A stretch of DNA of 64,000 bases from an uncultured Lentisphaerota bacterium (GCA_903912445.1 CAIWHP010000141.1:1-64000); one strand, 5' to 3'. Shown: positions 1 through 8,672, counted from the stretch's first letter. A program made the numbers and translations. The notes: generated by a model not told the origin, from the sequence alone.

Positions 1-1
1 G

Positions 2-1939
2 GATGGCACGGTCCTCGCGAAGCAGAACATCAGTGACATTGGCGCTCCGTGGAAGAAGTTCGAATGCGCCCTCACGGTTAGTGCCAGCGACGTCAACGCC
101 CGCCTCGTGGTGGCGGCGACAACGCCCGGCACGCTGTACTTCGATATGGTGTCGCTATTTCCGAAGGAGACATTCAAGAATCGCCCGAATGGCCTGCGCC
201 GCGAGCTGGCGCAGTTCATCGCGGATATGAAACCCGCATTCGTTCGCTTCCCCGGCGGCTGCTATGTCGAAGGCCCGAAACTCTCCGAGGCGTTCCGCTG
301 GAAGAAGACCATCGGCGATATCGCCGCGCGGCCCGGCCATTGGAACCTCTGGGGCTACATGTCGAACGACGGCCTCGGCTATCACGAGTATCTCCTGCTC
401 TGCGAGGCGCTCAACGCCGCGCCGCTCTACGTGATCAACTGTGGCATGTCACACGAGGAGCAGGGCAACAAAAAAGCGCCGCCGGAGGGCGCGGAGTTGC
501 AGGACTACGTGCAGGACGCGCTCGATGCCGTCGAGTACGCGAACGGCCCCGTGGATTCCAAGTGGGGCAAGGTGCGCGCCGCTGCGGGCCACCCCGCGCC
601 CTTCAACCTCCGCCTGATGGAGATCGGCAACGAGAACGGCGGCCCGATCTATCACAAGCACTACGCGCTCTTCCACGACGCACTCAAGGCGAAGTACCCC
701 GAGGTCAAGCTCATCGCCAACCTCTGGCACGGCCTGCCGACCAACCGCCCGCTGGACATCGTGGACGAGCACTACTACAACGACCCTGAATTCTTCATGC
801 GCAACGCCGACAAGTACGACAAGTATGACCGCGCCGGGTACAAGGTCTATGTCGGCGAATACGCCGTCACCAAGAACTGCGGCCGCGGCAACCTCGCCGG
901 CGCGCTCGGCGAAGCTGCGTTCATGACCGGCATGGAGCGCAACAGCGACGTGGTCACCATGGCCAGCTACGCGCCCCTCTTCGAGTATGTGGGCTGGAAG
1001 CGCTGGAACCCGAACGCGATCTTGTTCGAGGGTGGCCGCAGCTATGGCACGCCCTCCTGGCACGTGCAGGCTCTCTTCGGCGCCAACCGCGCCGACGTCG
1101 TGTTGCCGGTGGCGCTCACCGCACCGATGGCCGCATCCACCAAAACCTATGGCGGCATGGTCGGAGTCGGCACCTGGCTGACGCAGGCCGAATACAAGGA
1201 CATCAAGGTCACACAGGGCGACCAGATCCTCTTCGCGTCCGACTTCGCCAAGGGCACCAAGGGCTGGAAGTTCCAGGACGGCGAATGGAAGGCCGTGGAC
1301 GGCGCGCTGCAACAGAGCGGCAAGGGTCAGGACATCCGCGCCCTCACCGGCAAGAAAGAGTGGAAGGACTACACGCTCACCCTCAAGGCGCGCAAGCTCG
1401 GCGGTTCGGAAGGCTTCCTCGTCATCTTCGCCGCGCCGAACGAGAAGGACAAGGCGTGGTGGAACCTCGGCGGCTGGGGCAACAAAGAGCATGGCGTCGA
1501 GATGCGCGGCGTGGATGGCGAACGCGTCGCCGGCAAGATCGAGACCGGCCGCTGGTACGACATCAAGATCGAGCTGCAAGGCGCACGCATCCGCTGCTGG
1601 CTTGACGGCCAGCTCATCCACGACCTCAAGAGCGGCGGCGTCAAGTCGCTCTACGCCGTCGCCGGGCTCCAGCAGGACTCGCACGAAATCATCCTCAAGG
1701 CCGTCAACGTCGGTGCCGAACCGCTCGACACGATGCTGAATCTGGCCGGCGCCAAGAAACTCGCGCCCGAAGCCAAGGTCATCACGCTGGCTTCCGAAAG
1801 CACCGACGACGAAAACTCCTTCGACGCGCCGGCCAAGGTCGCGCCCAAGGAAAGTACGGTGAAGATCGCCGGCCCCGAATTTCACTATATCTTCCCGCCC
1901 CGCTCCGTCACCGTGCTGCGCGTGAAGCAGGCGGAATAA
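2..1939 (+). CDS. alpha-L-arabinofuranosidase, GH51 (5' end outside window)
   Basis: Probably a secreted or periplasmic enzyme that removes alpha-L-arabinofuranosyl side chains from hemicellulose or pectin. The frame is open to the left edge, so the N-terminus is missing; 645 residues are visible. The order is the end of a carbohydrate-binding-like domain, the GH51 barrel, and a C-terminal beta-sandwich. The acid/base Glu lies in EIGNENGG (codon 632-634) and the nucleophile Glu in VYVGEYAV (codon 857-859). A concanavalin/LamG-like domain of about 150 residues (nt 1220-1700) is inserted before the typical GH51 tail, which has the DENSFDAP and FPPRSVTVLRV motifs. The next gene, a GH16 hydrolase, follows closely, so a polysaccharide-use cluster is likely. 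The family call is firm; the exact substrate is inferred. Confidence 0.9.
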   Translation, partial: DGTVLAKQNISDIGAPWKKFECALTVSASDVNARLVVAATTPGTLYFDMVSLFPKETFKNRPNGLRRELAQFIADMKPAFVRFPGGCYVEGPKLSEAFRWKKTIGDIAARPGHWNLWGYMSNDGLGYHEYLLLCEALNAAPLYVINCGMSHEEQGNKKAPPEGAELQDYVQDALDAVEYANGPVDSKWGKVRAAAGHPAPFNLRLMEIGNENGGPIYHKHYALFHDALKAKYPEVKLIANLWHGLPTNRPLDIVDEHYYNDPEFFMRNADKYDKYDRAGYKVYVGEYAVTKNCGRGNLAGALGEAAFMTGMERNSDVVTMASYAPLFEYVGWKRWNPNAILFEGGRSYGTPSWHVQALFGANRADVVLPVALTAPMAASTKTYGGMVGVGTWLTQAEYKDIKVTQGDQILFASDFAKGTKGWKFQDGEWKAVDGALQQSGKGQDIRALTGKKEWKDYTLTLKARKLGGSEGFLVIFAAPNEKDKAWWNLGGWGNKEHGVEMRGVDGERVAGKIETGRWYDIKIELQGARIRCWLDGQLIHDLKSGGVKSLYAVAGLQQDSHEIILKAVNVGAEPLDTMLNLAGAKKLAPEAKVITLASESTDDENSFDAPAKVAPKESTVKIAGPEFHYIFPPRSVTVLRVKQAE

Positions 1940-1975
1940 GAAGGGACGAGGGACGAACAGCGCGTGGCGTGGAAC

Positions 1976-2821
1976 ATGAAGAACAACCGGTCCCTTGCGA
2001 TCACGTGGCTGGCGCTGCTGCTGCTTGCCGGCAGCCTGGCAGCGTCTGCCGCGGATGTTCCGCCCAATCCCTTGGCGAAGCCGGGCTGGGTGCTCGACGC
2101 CCACGACGAGTTCAACAGCTCGGCCCTCAACACCAACCTCTGGTGCGCCGCCTACTTGGCTTCGCGTACCGACCCCGTCAGGTCGGCGGCGTGCTACGAG
2201 TTTCGCGACGGTGCGCTGGTGCTCTTCGTGGACGGCCAATCCAAGGGCTACTTCAAGGATGGCCCCGCCGTGATGACGGTCTCCGGCCTCCAGACCGGAG
2301 ACCGCACCCGCCTGCATAAAAACACCGACCCTGTCCACCACGAGATCCCCACGCAACTCAACTATGCCCCGCTCTACGGCTATTTTGAAATCCGCGCCAA
2401 GCTGCCCGCCGGCGCACAGGCCGCCTTCTGGACGGTGGGCATCAAGGACGCCCCCACGCACGCCGGCGAGATCGATATCTTCGAAAGCTTCAGCACCAAG
2501 CCGCGGCGGCTCAAGTACGTGCTGCACACCTGGGGCGACAAAACCCTGACCTATCAACACCAGGAACCGGAGCTGGCTTTTGATGCGACCCAAGAGTTCC
2601 ACCTCTACGCGCTGGAATGGAAAGAGCACGCCTGCGATCTCTTCATCGATAACCGGCCCGTCATGCACATGGCGCAGGCTCCGAATTACCCGAGCCTCTT
2701 CCTGCTCACCCTCTACGGCAATACCCGCGACCCCGCGCGCAGGGAATTCGTCATCGATTACTTCCGTGCCTACAAGAAAGCCGGCCAGCCCCTGACCCCC
2801 GGCGCCGCGGCGTTCCGCTGA
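1976..2821 (+). CDS. secreted glycoside hydrolase family 16 protein
   Basis: A 281-residue endo-acting beta-glucan or galactan hydrolase of the GH16 jelly-roll type. The ATG at 1976 starts a clean signal peptide (KNNRS, then a hydrophobic run ending near SAADVP). A GTG four codons upstream is an alternative start. The catalytic motif E-I-D-I-F-E (ExDxxE) is intact near residue 165, after the typical strand FEIRAKLPAGAQAAFW. FHLYALEWKEHACDLFIDN is the usual GH16 segment downstream. It lies 36 bases after the GH51 gene on the same strand, with a purine-rich ribosome site (1941-1953) between them, so both probably act on the same plant or algal polysaccharide. GH16 specificity (laminarinase, agarase, carrageenase, lichenase) cannot be told from the motif alone. 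Confidence 0.88.
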   Translation: MKNNRSLAITWLALLLLAGSLAASAADVPPNPLAKPGWVLDAHDEFNSSALNTNLWCAAYLASRTDPVRSAACYEFRDGALVLFVDGQSKGYFKDGPAVMTVSGLQTGDRTRLHKNTDPVHHEIPTQLNYAPLYGYFEIRAKLPAGAQAAFWTVGIKDAPTHAGEIDIFESFSTKPRRLKYVLHTWGDKTLTYQHQEPELAFDATQEFHLYALEWKEHACDLFIDNRPVMHMAQAPNYPSLFLLTLYGNTRDPARREFVIDYFRAYKKAGQPLTPGAAAFR

Positions 2822-2896
2822 CGCGGCGGCTACTTTCGTATTCTGCTTTCAGTGGTCCTGTCGTTTCTTCGAAACTTGAAATCGGACCAACCTGCG

Positions 2897-2913
2897 GCGG
2901 GATGGAATCCCGC
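2897..2913. repeat. short perfect hairpin, GCGGGAT stem
   Basis: The 7-bp arms GCGGGAT and ATCCCGC flank a GGA loop in the gap between the GH16 and MFS genes. There is no T-run, so it is not a standard terminator. A related hairpin with a TGGAA-type loop is at 47314-47333. Confidence 0.45.
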
Positions 2914-2950
2914 GCTGCAACTTGCTAGTGTCCCGCCTGCGGTTGCCACC

Positions 2951-4153
2951 ATGGAACTTGAAAACCCAGAACTTGAGCTCATTGCGACGCAGGAGCGCGA
3001 GATTGCGCATCGTACCCGCGGACTGTTCTTCGTCAGCCTCGCCTGCGGCGCGGTCGGGTTTGCCATGGCCCTGCAGATGGGCCTCAATCCCAACTTTCTG
3101 GCCGACGTGCTCAAGCTCAGCGGCCAGCAGGTCGGACTCCTGGAGGCCGCCCGCGAGAGCTGCGGCATTTTTGCGCTGGGCCTGCTCGCGCTGCTCGCCG
3201 GCCTGGGCGAGCCTCTGGTCGGCTGTGTGGTGCTCGTGGTGTTTGCCTTGGGCCTCGGCGGCTACGGACTGGTCCCGCCCGCCTTCTCGTGGGTGCTGCT
3301 GCTCAGCCTCGTCTGGAGCCAAGGCCTGCACATCTGGATGCCGCTGCCCAATTCCATGACGCTGGCCCTGGCCGAGCCCGGCCGCGCCGGCCGCCGCTTG
3401 GGCCAGGTGCAGGCCGCCGCCGCCGCCGGCTTCGGGCTGGGCCTGCTATCGGCGCTCGTACTTAGCCGCTGCCAGGTGCCCATCCAGCCCATGTACGTCA
3501 TCGCCGGCGTCGCCGGACTGCTCGGGGCCGGCGCGTGCCTCGGCATTCCACGCGCCATCAAGACTCCCGGTCCGCGCTTCGTCGTGCGCCGCAAATACGC
3601 CCTGTATTATCTGCTGTGCTTCCTCGAAGGCTGGCGCAAGCAGGTCGCCATCGCTTTCGCCGGCTTCCTCCTCGTCAAACAATTCGGCGCCAGCCTCGAA
3701 GTCATGCTCCTGCTCCAACTTGTCGTGCAGGTCATCAGCTATTTTGCTTCGCGCCCGATCGGCAAGCTCATCGACCGCGTCGGCGAACGACGCGTCCTAA
3801 CGATCTACTACCTCTGCCTCACGCTCTTCTTCATCGGCTACGCCACGCTCCGCGCCCGCTGGGCGCTCTACAGCCTGTTCGTTTTGGATAACGCCATCTT
3901 CGTCCTCGGCATGGCCGTCACCACCTACGTCGGCCGCATCGCCCCGCAGGAGGAGCACACCCCCACCCTCAGCATGGGCGTCGCGATGAACCACGTCGCC
4001 GCCGTCAGCATGCCCCTGCTCGGCGGCGTCATCTGGAAAGTGTGGGGCTACCAATACACCTTCGCCATCGGCGCCCTCGCGGCGCTCCTCAGCGTACTTC
4101 TCGTCCGGTTTGTTCCCGCGCGTGCGCCCATGCATGAACAGCGCACGACCTGA
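2951..4153 (+). CDS. major facilitator superfamily transporter
   Basis: A 400-residue inner-membrane protein with about 12 hydrophobic helices in two six-helix halves, separated near residue 195 by a charged loop (RAIKTPGPRFVVRRKYALYY). I chose the ATG at 2951 because the reading upstream of it (from 2852) has no membrane or family character. The second half has the MFS-like loop SRPIGKLIDRVGERRV. The substrate is unknown. It follows two glycoside hydrolases and could import a released sugar, but no sugar-specific motif is visible. The gene ends in a low-complexity segment rich in TTCGATG and then the first pair of palindromic elements. Confidence 0.85.
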   Translation: MELENPELELIATQEREIAHRTRGLFFVSLACGAVGFAMALQMGLNPNFLADVLKLSGQQVGLLEAARESCGIFALGLLALLAGLGEPLVGCVVLVVFALGLGGYGLVPPAFSWVLLLSLVWSQGLHIWMPLPNSMTLALAEPGRAGRRLGQVQAAAAAGFGLGLLSALVLSRCQVPIQPMYVIAGVAGLLGAGACLGIPRAIKTPGPRFVVRRKYALYYLLCFLEGWRKQVAIAFAGFLLVKQFGASLEVMLLLQLVVQVISYFASRPIGKLIDRVGERRVLTIYYLCLTLFFIGYATLRARWALYSLFVLDNAIFVLGMAVTTYVGRIAPQEEHTPTLSMGVAMNHVAAVSMPLLGGVIWKVWGYQYTFAIGALAALLSVLLVRFVPARAPMHEQRTT

Positions 4154-4155
4154 CT

Positions 4156-4258
4156 TCGATGTTCGATGTTGGAAGTTCGGTGTTCGATGTTTGCTGCTTG
4201 CCCCGCCGAAGCCTCTTGGCGAAGCTGGGTTGAATGTTCGATGTTCGGTGCTCGCTTC
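4156..4258 (+). repeat. TTCGATG low-complexity repeat
   Basis: Degenerate tandem copies of TTCGATGTT or TTCGGTGTT lie just after the MFS stop codon. A second locus with the same motif, arranged as two inverted arms, is at 56506-56613 after speA. Both sit at 3' gene ends, which suggests a family of intergenic repeats. No coding potential is evident. Confidence 0.5.
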
Positions 4259-4266
4259 AGTTCCGC

Positions 4267-4315
4267 TTTCCCAAGGCTTGGAAACCAAAACCGGCATTTC
4301 CCCAGACCTTGGAAA
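4267..4315. repeat. palindromic element, two units (locus 1)
   Basis: Two imperfect palindromes, TTTCCCAAGGCTTGGAAA at 4267 and TTTCCCCAGACCTTGGAAA at 4297, start 30 bp apart. They lie between the MFS gene (plus) and a small membrane ORF (minus), a convergent gap. These are among the best-preserved copies of the family seen at eight loci in this window. Confidence 0.8.
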
Positions 4316-4363
4316 CGGTCAACGCGGCCGCCACCCGGCGAACCGACCCAAACCGAAGATTTT

Positions 4364-4690
4364 TCAGCGACTTCGCTGGCGGCGAATGAGGTGCCAAACA
4401 CCGATCAAGATGCGCCCGTAGATCAGCGAAGGAAGATATGCCGCACTCCAGCAAAACAATGCCAAATGAAGCGCGGAACAATCCCTGAGCCTCGCGCGCA
4501 GGGTATCCATGACCACGGCAGCGCAAAACTCTTGCGGAATGAAAAGTGTCATGAGGATGATATCAACCGGCTTTTCTGAAGGCGGACAACTTCCAATTCT
4601 ACCTGTGAACATGGCCCAGATGGGGCTGGCTGCAATGCAGCCAGCAAGTATGAGGTTGGGCCACCGAATGATGTCAGGCCATCTTTTCAT
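4364..4690 (-). CDS. small hypothetical membrane protein
   Basis: I do not recognise this 108-residue product. The ATG at 4690 gives a basic N-terminus (MKRWPDIIRW), then a hydrophobic segment (LILAGCIAASPIWAMF), a second (VDIILMTLFIPQEFCAAVV), a third (LHLALFCWSAAYLPSLI), and a basic tail rich in Arg. That pattern looks like a real three-helix membrane protein, not a chance frame. Base composition is lower in GC than the flanks, which may mean a recent acquisition. The ribosome site is weak. It is flanked by palindromic elements on one side and the prfA terminus on the other. It could still be a spurious ORF. Confidence 0.5.
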   Translation of the reverse strand: MKRWPDIIRWPNLILAGCIAASPIWAMFTGRIGSCPPSEKPVDIILMTLFIPQEFCAAVVMDTLRARLRDCSALHLALFCWSAAYLPSLIYGRILIGVWHLIRRQRSR

Positions 4691-4818
4691 CAAAGCTTTG
4701 TTTTTCTCATCCGCAACGATGCTACGGCCGGGAGTGCGGAGACACAAGCGTGGAAGCGGCACCGCGGTTTTGCTTTGCGAGGCAGAAGGTCCCGCCCACA
4801 AAGGCAGGTTGATCGGTA

Positions 4819-4840
4819 GCCGCGTTCGAAAGAACGCGGC
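4819..4840 (-). terminator. GAAA-tetraloop hairpin downstream of prfA
   Basis: A 9-bp stem (GCCGCGTTC with GAACGCGGC) is closed by a GAAA tetraloop, 55 bases past the prfA stop codon. No U-tract follows on the minus strand, so intrinsic termination is uncertain. It could instead protect the 3' end of the mRNA. Confidence 0.45.
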
Positions 4841-4894
4841 CCGCCCGCGATTGCCGCGTTCTGACGACTGCGGCTGCGGGGCGGATTTCGTATG

Positions 4895-5983
4895 TCAGAT
4901 CTGGAACTGCTCGCGCAGGCGCTCTTCGGTGTCGCTGGCTTGCAGGGCCTCGATGATCGGCTCCAGCGCGCCCTCGATGATGCGGTCGAGCGAGTAGAGG
5001 GTCAGGTTGATGCGGTGATCGGTCAGGCGGTTCTGGGGGAAGTTGTAGGTGCGGATGCGCTCGCTGCGGTCACCGGTACCGATCTGCGTTTTGCGTTCCT
5101 TGGCGTACTTGGCCTGCTCGGCGCTGCGGGCCTGGTCGAGCAGCCGCGCCTTGAGCACGCGCATCGCCTTCTCGCGGTTGCGCTGCTGCGAGCGCTCGTC
5201 CTGACAGGCGACGACCAGCCCGGTCGGCAGATGCGTCAGGCGCACGGCGGACTCGGTCTTGTTGACCTTCTGCCCGCCCGGCCCGGACGCGCGGTAGAGG
5301 TCGATCCGCAGATCCTCGGTCTTGACCTCAATCTCGTCCACCTCCGTCGCCTCCGGCAGGACGGCGACGGTCGCGGCCGAGGTGTGGATGCGGCCCTGGG
5401 CCTCGGTCTCCGGCACGCGCTGGACGCGGTGCCCGCCGCTCTCGTACTTCAGCGTGCGGTAGACGTTCTGGCCCTCGACCGAGAAAACGATTTCCTTGTA
5501 GCCGCCCTTTTCCGAGGGGTTGGCGTCGATGATGCCGATCTTCCAGCCGCGCTGTTCGGCAAACCGGGAATACATACGGAAAAGATCGCCGGCGAACAGC
5601 CCGGCCTCGTCGCCGCCGGTGCCGGCGCGGATTTCGATGATGGTGTTGCGGCTGTCGTCGGGATTGGGGGGCAGCAGGGCGATGAGGAGCGCCTGCTCGG
5701 CGCGCGGGGCCTCGCGCTCCAGCCGCGTGATCTCCTGCTGCGCCATCTCGCGCAGCTCGGAATCGTTCGCGGGGTCGGTGACCATCACGCGGTTGTCGGC
5801 CAGCTCCTGCTCGAGCCGGAAATAGGCCTGCGCCTTCCGGTCCAGCTCGCGCAGACGGGAGTGCTCCGTCGCGAGCTGCTGGTACTTGGCCTGATTGGCG
5901 CCGGGCGAAATCGCGGCCAACTCGGCCTCGACGACGCCGAGCCGCGCCAGCATCCGCTCGATGAGTTGCCGCTCCAGTTTCAT
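4895..5983 (-). CDS. prfA: peptide chain release factor 1
   Basis: A 362-residue class I release factor that ends translation at UAA and UAG. The catalytic GGQ motif is in [17 protein letters not shown] near residue 235. The codon-recognition PxT motif is PET in [15 protein letters not shown], which with full length separates RF1 from RF2 (SPF). Length and motif order match the bacterial family. It lies downstream of rpmE on the minus strand, a common bacterial neighbour pair (rpmE-prfA), although a terminator-like hairpin lies between them. The usual partner prmC does not follow here. No frameshift site is present, as expected for RF1. Confidence 0.98.
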   Translation of the reverse strand: MKLERQLIERMLARLGVVEAELAAISPGANQAKYQQLATEHSRLRELDRKAQAYFRLEQELADNRVMVTDPANDSELREMAQQEITRLEREAPRAEQALLIALLPPNPDDSRNTIIEIRAGTGGDEAGLFAGDLFRMYSRFAEQRGWKIGIIDANPSEKGGYKEIVFSVEGQNVYRTLKYESGGHRVQRVPETEAQGRIHTSAATVAVLPEATEVDEIEVKTEDLRIDLYRASGPGGQKVNKTESAVRLTHLPTGLVVACQDERSQQRNREKAMRVLKARLLDQARSAEQAKYAKERKTQIGTGDRSERIRTYNFPQNRLTDHRINLTLYSLDRIIEGALEPIIEALQASDTEERLREQFQI

Positions 5984-5999
5984 GCCGGTCCGTCAGGGG

Positions 6000-6031
6000 A
6001 AAAATGGCCCGCCTGAAAACACGACGGGCCA
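6000..6031 (-). terminator. intrinsic terminator after rpmE
   Basis: On the minus strand a 7-bp stem (TGGCCCG with CGGGCCA, positions 6031-6025 and 6011-6005) is followed at once by TTTTTCCCC. It lies 41 bases after the rpmE stop codon and just before the prfA start, so it would separate or attenuate rpmE-prfA readthrough. Confidence 0.6.
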
Positions 6032-6071
6032 GACCACGCTGGTGCGGAATCTGGCCCGACGCTGAACCGAA

Positions 6072-6281
6072 CTATGCCTTGGCTGTTTTCGCGTAGCGCT
6101 TCTGGAAGCGCTGGACGCGGCCTTCGGTATCCATCAACTTCGTCTGCCCGGTGTAAAAGGGATGGCAGCGCGAGCAGTTGTTGACGTGCATTTCTTTCAC
6201 GGTCGAGCTCACGTGCATCACGTTGCCGCAGGCGCAGGTGATCGTCGCATCGCCGTAATTCGGGTGAATTTCTTTTTTCAT
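6072..6281 (-). CDS. rpmE: 50S ribosomal protein L31, zinc-binding form
   Basis: A 69-residue large-subunit ribosomal protein. The ATG at 6281 (MKKEIHPNYGDATITCACG) is preferred over the in-frame ATG three codons upstream, because L31 proteins begin MKxxIHP and an AAGG lies about 11 bases upstream. It has the four-cysteine zinc site of C-plus L31 (CAC near residue 16 and CSRC near residue 37), followed by the family signature HPFYTGQ. The zinc form normally acts when zinc is plentiful, and a cysteine-free paralogue may exist elsewhere. Its terminator-like hairpin is at 6000-6031. Confidence 0.96.
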   Translation of the reverse strand: MKKEIHPNYGDATITCACGNVMHVSSTVKEMHVNNCSRCHPFYTGQTKLMDTEGRVQRFQKRYAKTAKA

Positions 6282-6402
6282 CGCATCCAACTACCTTTCC
6301 AATCTAGGACCGGCCCCGCCGGCACAAAAGCGGCGCGCAACATACCCACGCCCCCCGCGTAACGCAAGGATTTTTCGCGCAACGAACCCGCGCAGCCCGC
6401 GA

Positions 6403-6990
6403 TCAAGCAGCCAAGCCCATGAAAGTGCCAAGGAATTCTGCGCTGGTGAGGAGCGCGACGCCGCGGGCGCGCATGTCGTCCAGCGCGCGCTGCTCATCGC
6501 CCGACCGGACCCGCACCGCGCGGATGGCGTCGGTGATGACGATGACCTCGAAGCCCTCGGCCCGCGCGTCGTGCGCCGTCGCCTTGATGCCGTATTCCGT
6601 GGCCAGCCCCACAAGCACCACGCGCCGCACCCCCGCCAGCGTCAGGCGCGGGAACAGCTCCGAGCTGCGCTTGCCGGAAAGATCCTCGCTGTCCGGCGCC
6701 CAAGCCTTGTTCAGGATGACCGCGTCGTCGGGCACATCCAGGTCGCGGTGGAATTGCGAGCCGGGCGTATATTGGACGCAATGCGCCGGCCACGGGCCGC
6801 CGTAGCGCACGAACGAGCAGTGGTTTTTCGGATGCCAGTCGCGGGTATAGATCACCGGCGCACCCTCCCGCCGGAAGGCGCCGATCAGGCGGTTCGCCGG
6901 TATGACGACCTCTTCACCCCCGGCCACCGCCAGTTCCCCCCCGATACAGAAGTCGTTTTGAATATCAACAACCACGAGCGCGGTTTTCAT
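6403..6990 (-). CDS. nicotinamidase-like cysteine hydrolase lacking its catalytic Cys
   Basis: A 195-residue isochorismatase-superfamily protein closest in motif to nicotinamidase PncA, which converts nicotinamide to nicotinate in NAD salvage. The catalytic Asp (VVDIQNDF, D9) and Lys (ILNKAW, K95) are present, as are metal ligands D51, H53, H57 and H70 (DWHPKNH, PAHCVQ). The nucleophile Cys is replaced by Gly in GLATEYGIKATAHDA (residue 134, codon 6589-6591, GGC where TGC is expected). The ATG at 6990 has AGGTGG just upstream. It follows trpC on the same strand with a 19-base gap. It may be inactive, have changed function, or reflect a base error. Confidence 0.85.
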   Translation of the reverse strand: MKTALVVVDIQNDFCIGGELAVAGGEEVVIPANRLIGAFRREGAPVIYTRDWHPKNHCSFVRYGGPWPAHCVQYTPGSQFHRDLDVPDDAVILNKAWAPDSEDLSGKRSSELFPRLTLAGVRRVVLVGLATEYGIKATAHDARAEGFEVIVITDAIRAVRVRSGDEQRALDDMRARGVALLTSAEFLGTFMGLAA

Positions 6991-7009
6991 ACACCACCTG
7001 CTTTCACGC

Positions 7010-7783
7010 TCACAACATAAGGCGGCGCACCGCTTCCTGCAAATCCGGCTGGCGCAGCAGGCTTTCGCCCACAAGCGCGGCGCCGATGCCGGCGGCGCGC
7101 AGACGGCGGATGTCGGCGCCGGTGCGGATGCCGCTCTCGCTGACGAGCAAGCAGCCGGGCGGCGCGAGCTGTTTGAGGTGGAAGGTCGTCTCCAACGTGG
7201 TCGTGAACGTGTTCAGGTCGCGGTTGTTGATCCCGATGAGCGTGGCCCCGCTGGCGGCGGCGCGGCGCATCTCGTCGGCGTTGTGCACTTCCAGCAGCGC
7301 CTCCAGGCCCGCCATGCGGCAAAGGTCGAGCAGGTGCCGCAGGTCGGCATCGTCCAGCGCCGCGGCGATCAGCAGCACCGCCGAGGCGCCCAGCACGCGC
7401 GCGTGCCAGATCTGCCACTCGTCGATGACAAATTCCTTGTAGAGGAGCGGCACCTGCACCGCGGCGCGCACGGCGCGGAACTGTTCATCGCCGCCGCCAA
7501 AATACTTGGCATCCATCAGGCATGAGATCGCCTGGACGCCGGCGGCCGCGTAGGAACGGGCGATCGCGGCGGGATCGAAGGGCGCGCGGATGTCGCCCGC
7601 CGAGGGCGAGCGGCGCTTGACCTCGGCGATCAGCGCCAGCGGCGCGGCGCGCAGCGCCCCGCTGAAATCCGGCGCAAACGGCGAGGCCCAAGCCGTGATG
7701 CGCATTTTCGCGGTCGGCTGCAGCGCCTTGCGCTGCTCGATCTCCACGCGCTTGTCCGCCAGGATGTCGTCCAGGATGCTCAT
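7010..7783 (-). CDS. trpC: indole-3-glycerol phosphate synthase
   Basis: A 257-residue TIM-barrel enzyme that closes CdRP to indole-3-glycerol phosphate in tryptophan synthesis. Key motifs are present: LIAEVKRRSPSAG (catalytic Lys), LLYKEFVIDEWQI (catalytic Lys and Glu region), EVHNADEM, IGINNRDLNTF and SESGIRTGADI. The ATG at 7783 is chosen because it starts MSILDDILADKR, the family N-terminus, and has GGAG upstream. Its ATGA overlap (7780-7783) with the upstream thioesterase gene implies translational coupling. No other trp genes are nearby, so the pathway is scattered in this genome. Confidence 0.97.
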   Translation of the reverse strand: MSILDDILADKRVEIEQRKALQPTAKMRITAWASPFAPDFSGALRAAPLALIAEVKRRSPSAGDIRAPFDPAAIARSYAAAGVQAISCLMDAKYFGGGDEQFRAVRAAVQVPLLYKEFVIDEWQIWHARVLGASAVLLIAAALDDADLRHLLDLCRMAGLEALLEVHNADEMRRAAASGATLIGINNRDLNTFTTTLETTFHLKQLAPPGCLLVSESGIRTGADIRRLRAAGIGAALVGESLLRQPDLQEAVRRLML

Positions 7784-8529
7784 GCTACGCTCCATTCCGT
7801 CCGCGCCACCGCCAGCACACGACCGTCGCCCGCGCGCCGCAACTGGTGCCGGAAAAGCTTGCCGCCGTCCGACGGGTCGGCGGCGGCCTGCGCGATGACC
7901 TCGTCGCCGAGCAGGGCCTCGGCCTGAAACTCCAGCGTGATGTCCGTCACGCGCGCCGCGCCGAGGCTCTCCGGCGGCACGGCTTCCACCACCCACTCGA
8001 TGATGGCCACGTTGTTGACGTGGCCGTTAACGTCGAGGTCGCTGCGCCGGACGTGAAACCGGCGCGTGTGCTCCGCGCGCTCCGGCGGCACGAGCTTGAC
8101 GCGGAAATCGTGGACCAGCGCCCGCGGCCGCGGCAGGGCGGCCGCCGCGATTTCCGGCAGCATGCGGATCGGCCGCCGCGAAACTTCGTTGACCAACAGC
8201 CAGGCGCTGGTGGCCGCGCCCAGCGCCACGCCGGCGGCATCGGTGACCTCGAAATCGCGCCAGGCGAACAACCGGTCCGCCCCCGAGGGCCACGTGGCGA
8301 TGGTCGCGGTCTCGCGCCAGCGCGGATACCGGGCGAGCACCAGGCGCAAACCGGTCAGCGCCCAGAACAGGCGGCGCGCCTGCAGCTGCTCGCGGGCCCA
8401 GCCCAGCGTGCGCGCATGTTGGTCGGCGGCCTCTTGCAGCCAGTTGCCGACCGTCTGCACGGTGGCCAAGCCGGTGGCGTCCGCTTCGTTGAAACGGACC
8501 CTGAAATTTTCCTTGTACGGCGTGTTCAC
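7780..8529 (-). CDS. acyl-ACP thioesterase (FatA/FatB-like double hotdog)
   Basis: A 249-residue enzyme predicted to release fatty acids from acyl carrier protein. Two hotdog folds are visible: the first starts at FRVRFNEADATG and the second carries RSDLDVNGHVNN-AIIEW, where the Asn and His match the catalytic region of the family. The first hotdog includes the family-type segment WLQEAADQHA. I chose the GTG at 8529 (NTPYKENFRVRF) because residues upstream of it have no family match. The gene is coupled to trpC by a 4-base overlap. A palindromic element pair (8549-8596) sits directly upstream, in the gap that divides it from tRNA-Ser. Confidence 0.88.
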   Translation of the reverse strand: MNTPYKENFRVRFNEADATGLATVQTVGNWLQEAADQHARTLGWAREQLQARRLFWALTGLRLVLARYPRWRETATIATWPSGADRLFAWRDFEVTDAAGVALGAATSAWLLVNEVSRRPIRMLPEIAAAALPRPRALVHDFRVKLVPPERAEHTRRFHVRRSDLDVNGHVNNVAIIEWVVEAVPPESLGAARVTDITLEFQAEALLGDEVIAQAAADPSDGGKLFRHQLRRAGDGRVLAVARTEWSVA

Positions 8530-8548
8530 GGCCGCGGAGCCTACACGG

Positions 8549-8596
8549 TTTCCAAGGATTGGCAAAGTGCGGCGGCAGTTTTTCCACCCCTTGGAA
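8549..8596. repeat. palindromic element, two units (locus 2)
   Basis: TTTCCAAGGATTGGCAAA at 8549 and TTTCCACCCCTTGGAA at 8581 (a T-run begins at 8579) have the same spacing of about 30 bp as locus 1. They lie in the divergent gap just 5' of the thioesterase start codon. Confidence 0.72.
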
Positions 8597-8672
8597 CGCA
8601 CTGCGGGAATCCGGCAACCGGCACCCTGCCGCCCCAGGAACGCATCCTTTTTCAGGCGAGACGTCTTTAAGC

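Noticed and set aside
449-2668. 739-residue minus-strand ORF opposite the GH51 and GH16 genes
   Set aside because: It is a shadow of two well-supported glycoside hydrolase genes in GC-rich DNA and has no family motifs of its own.
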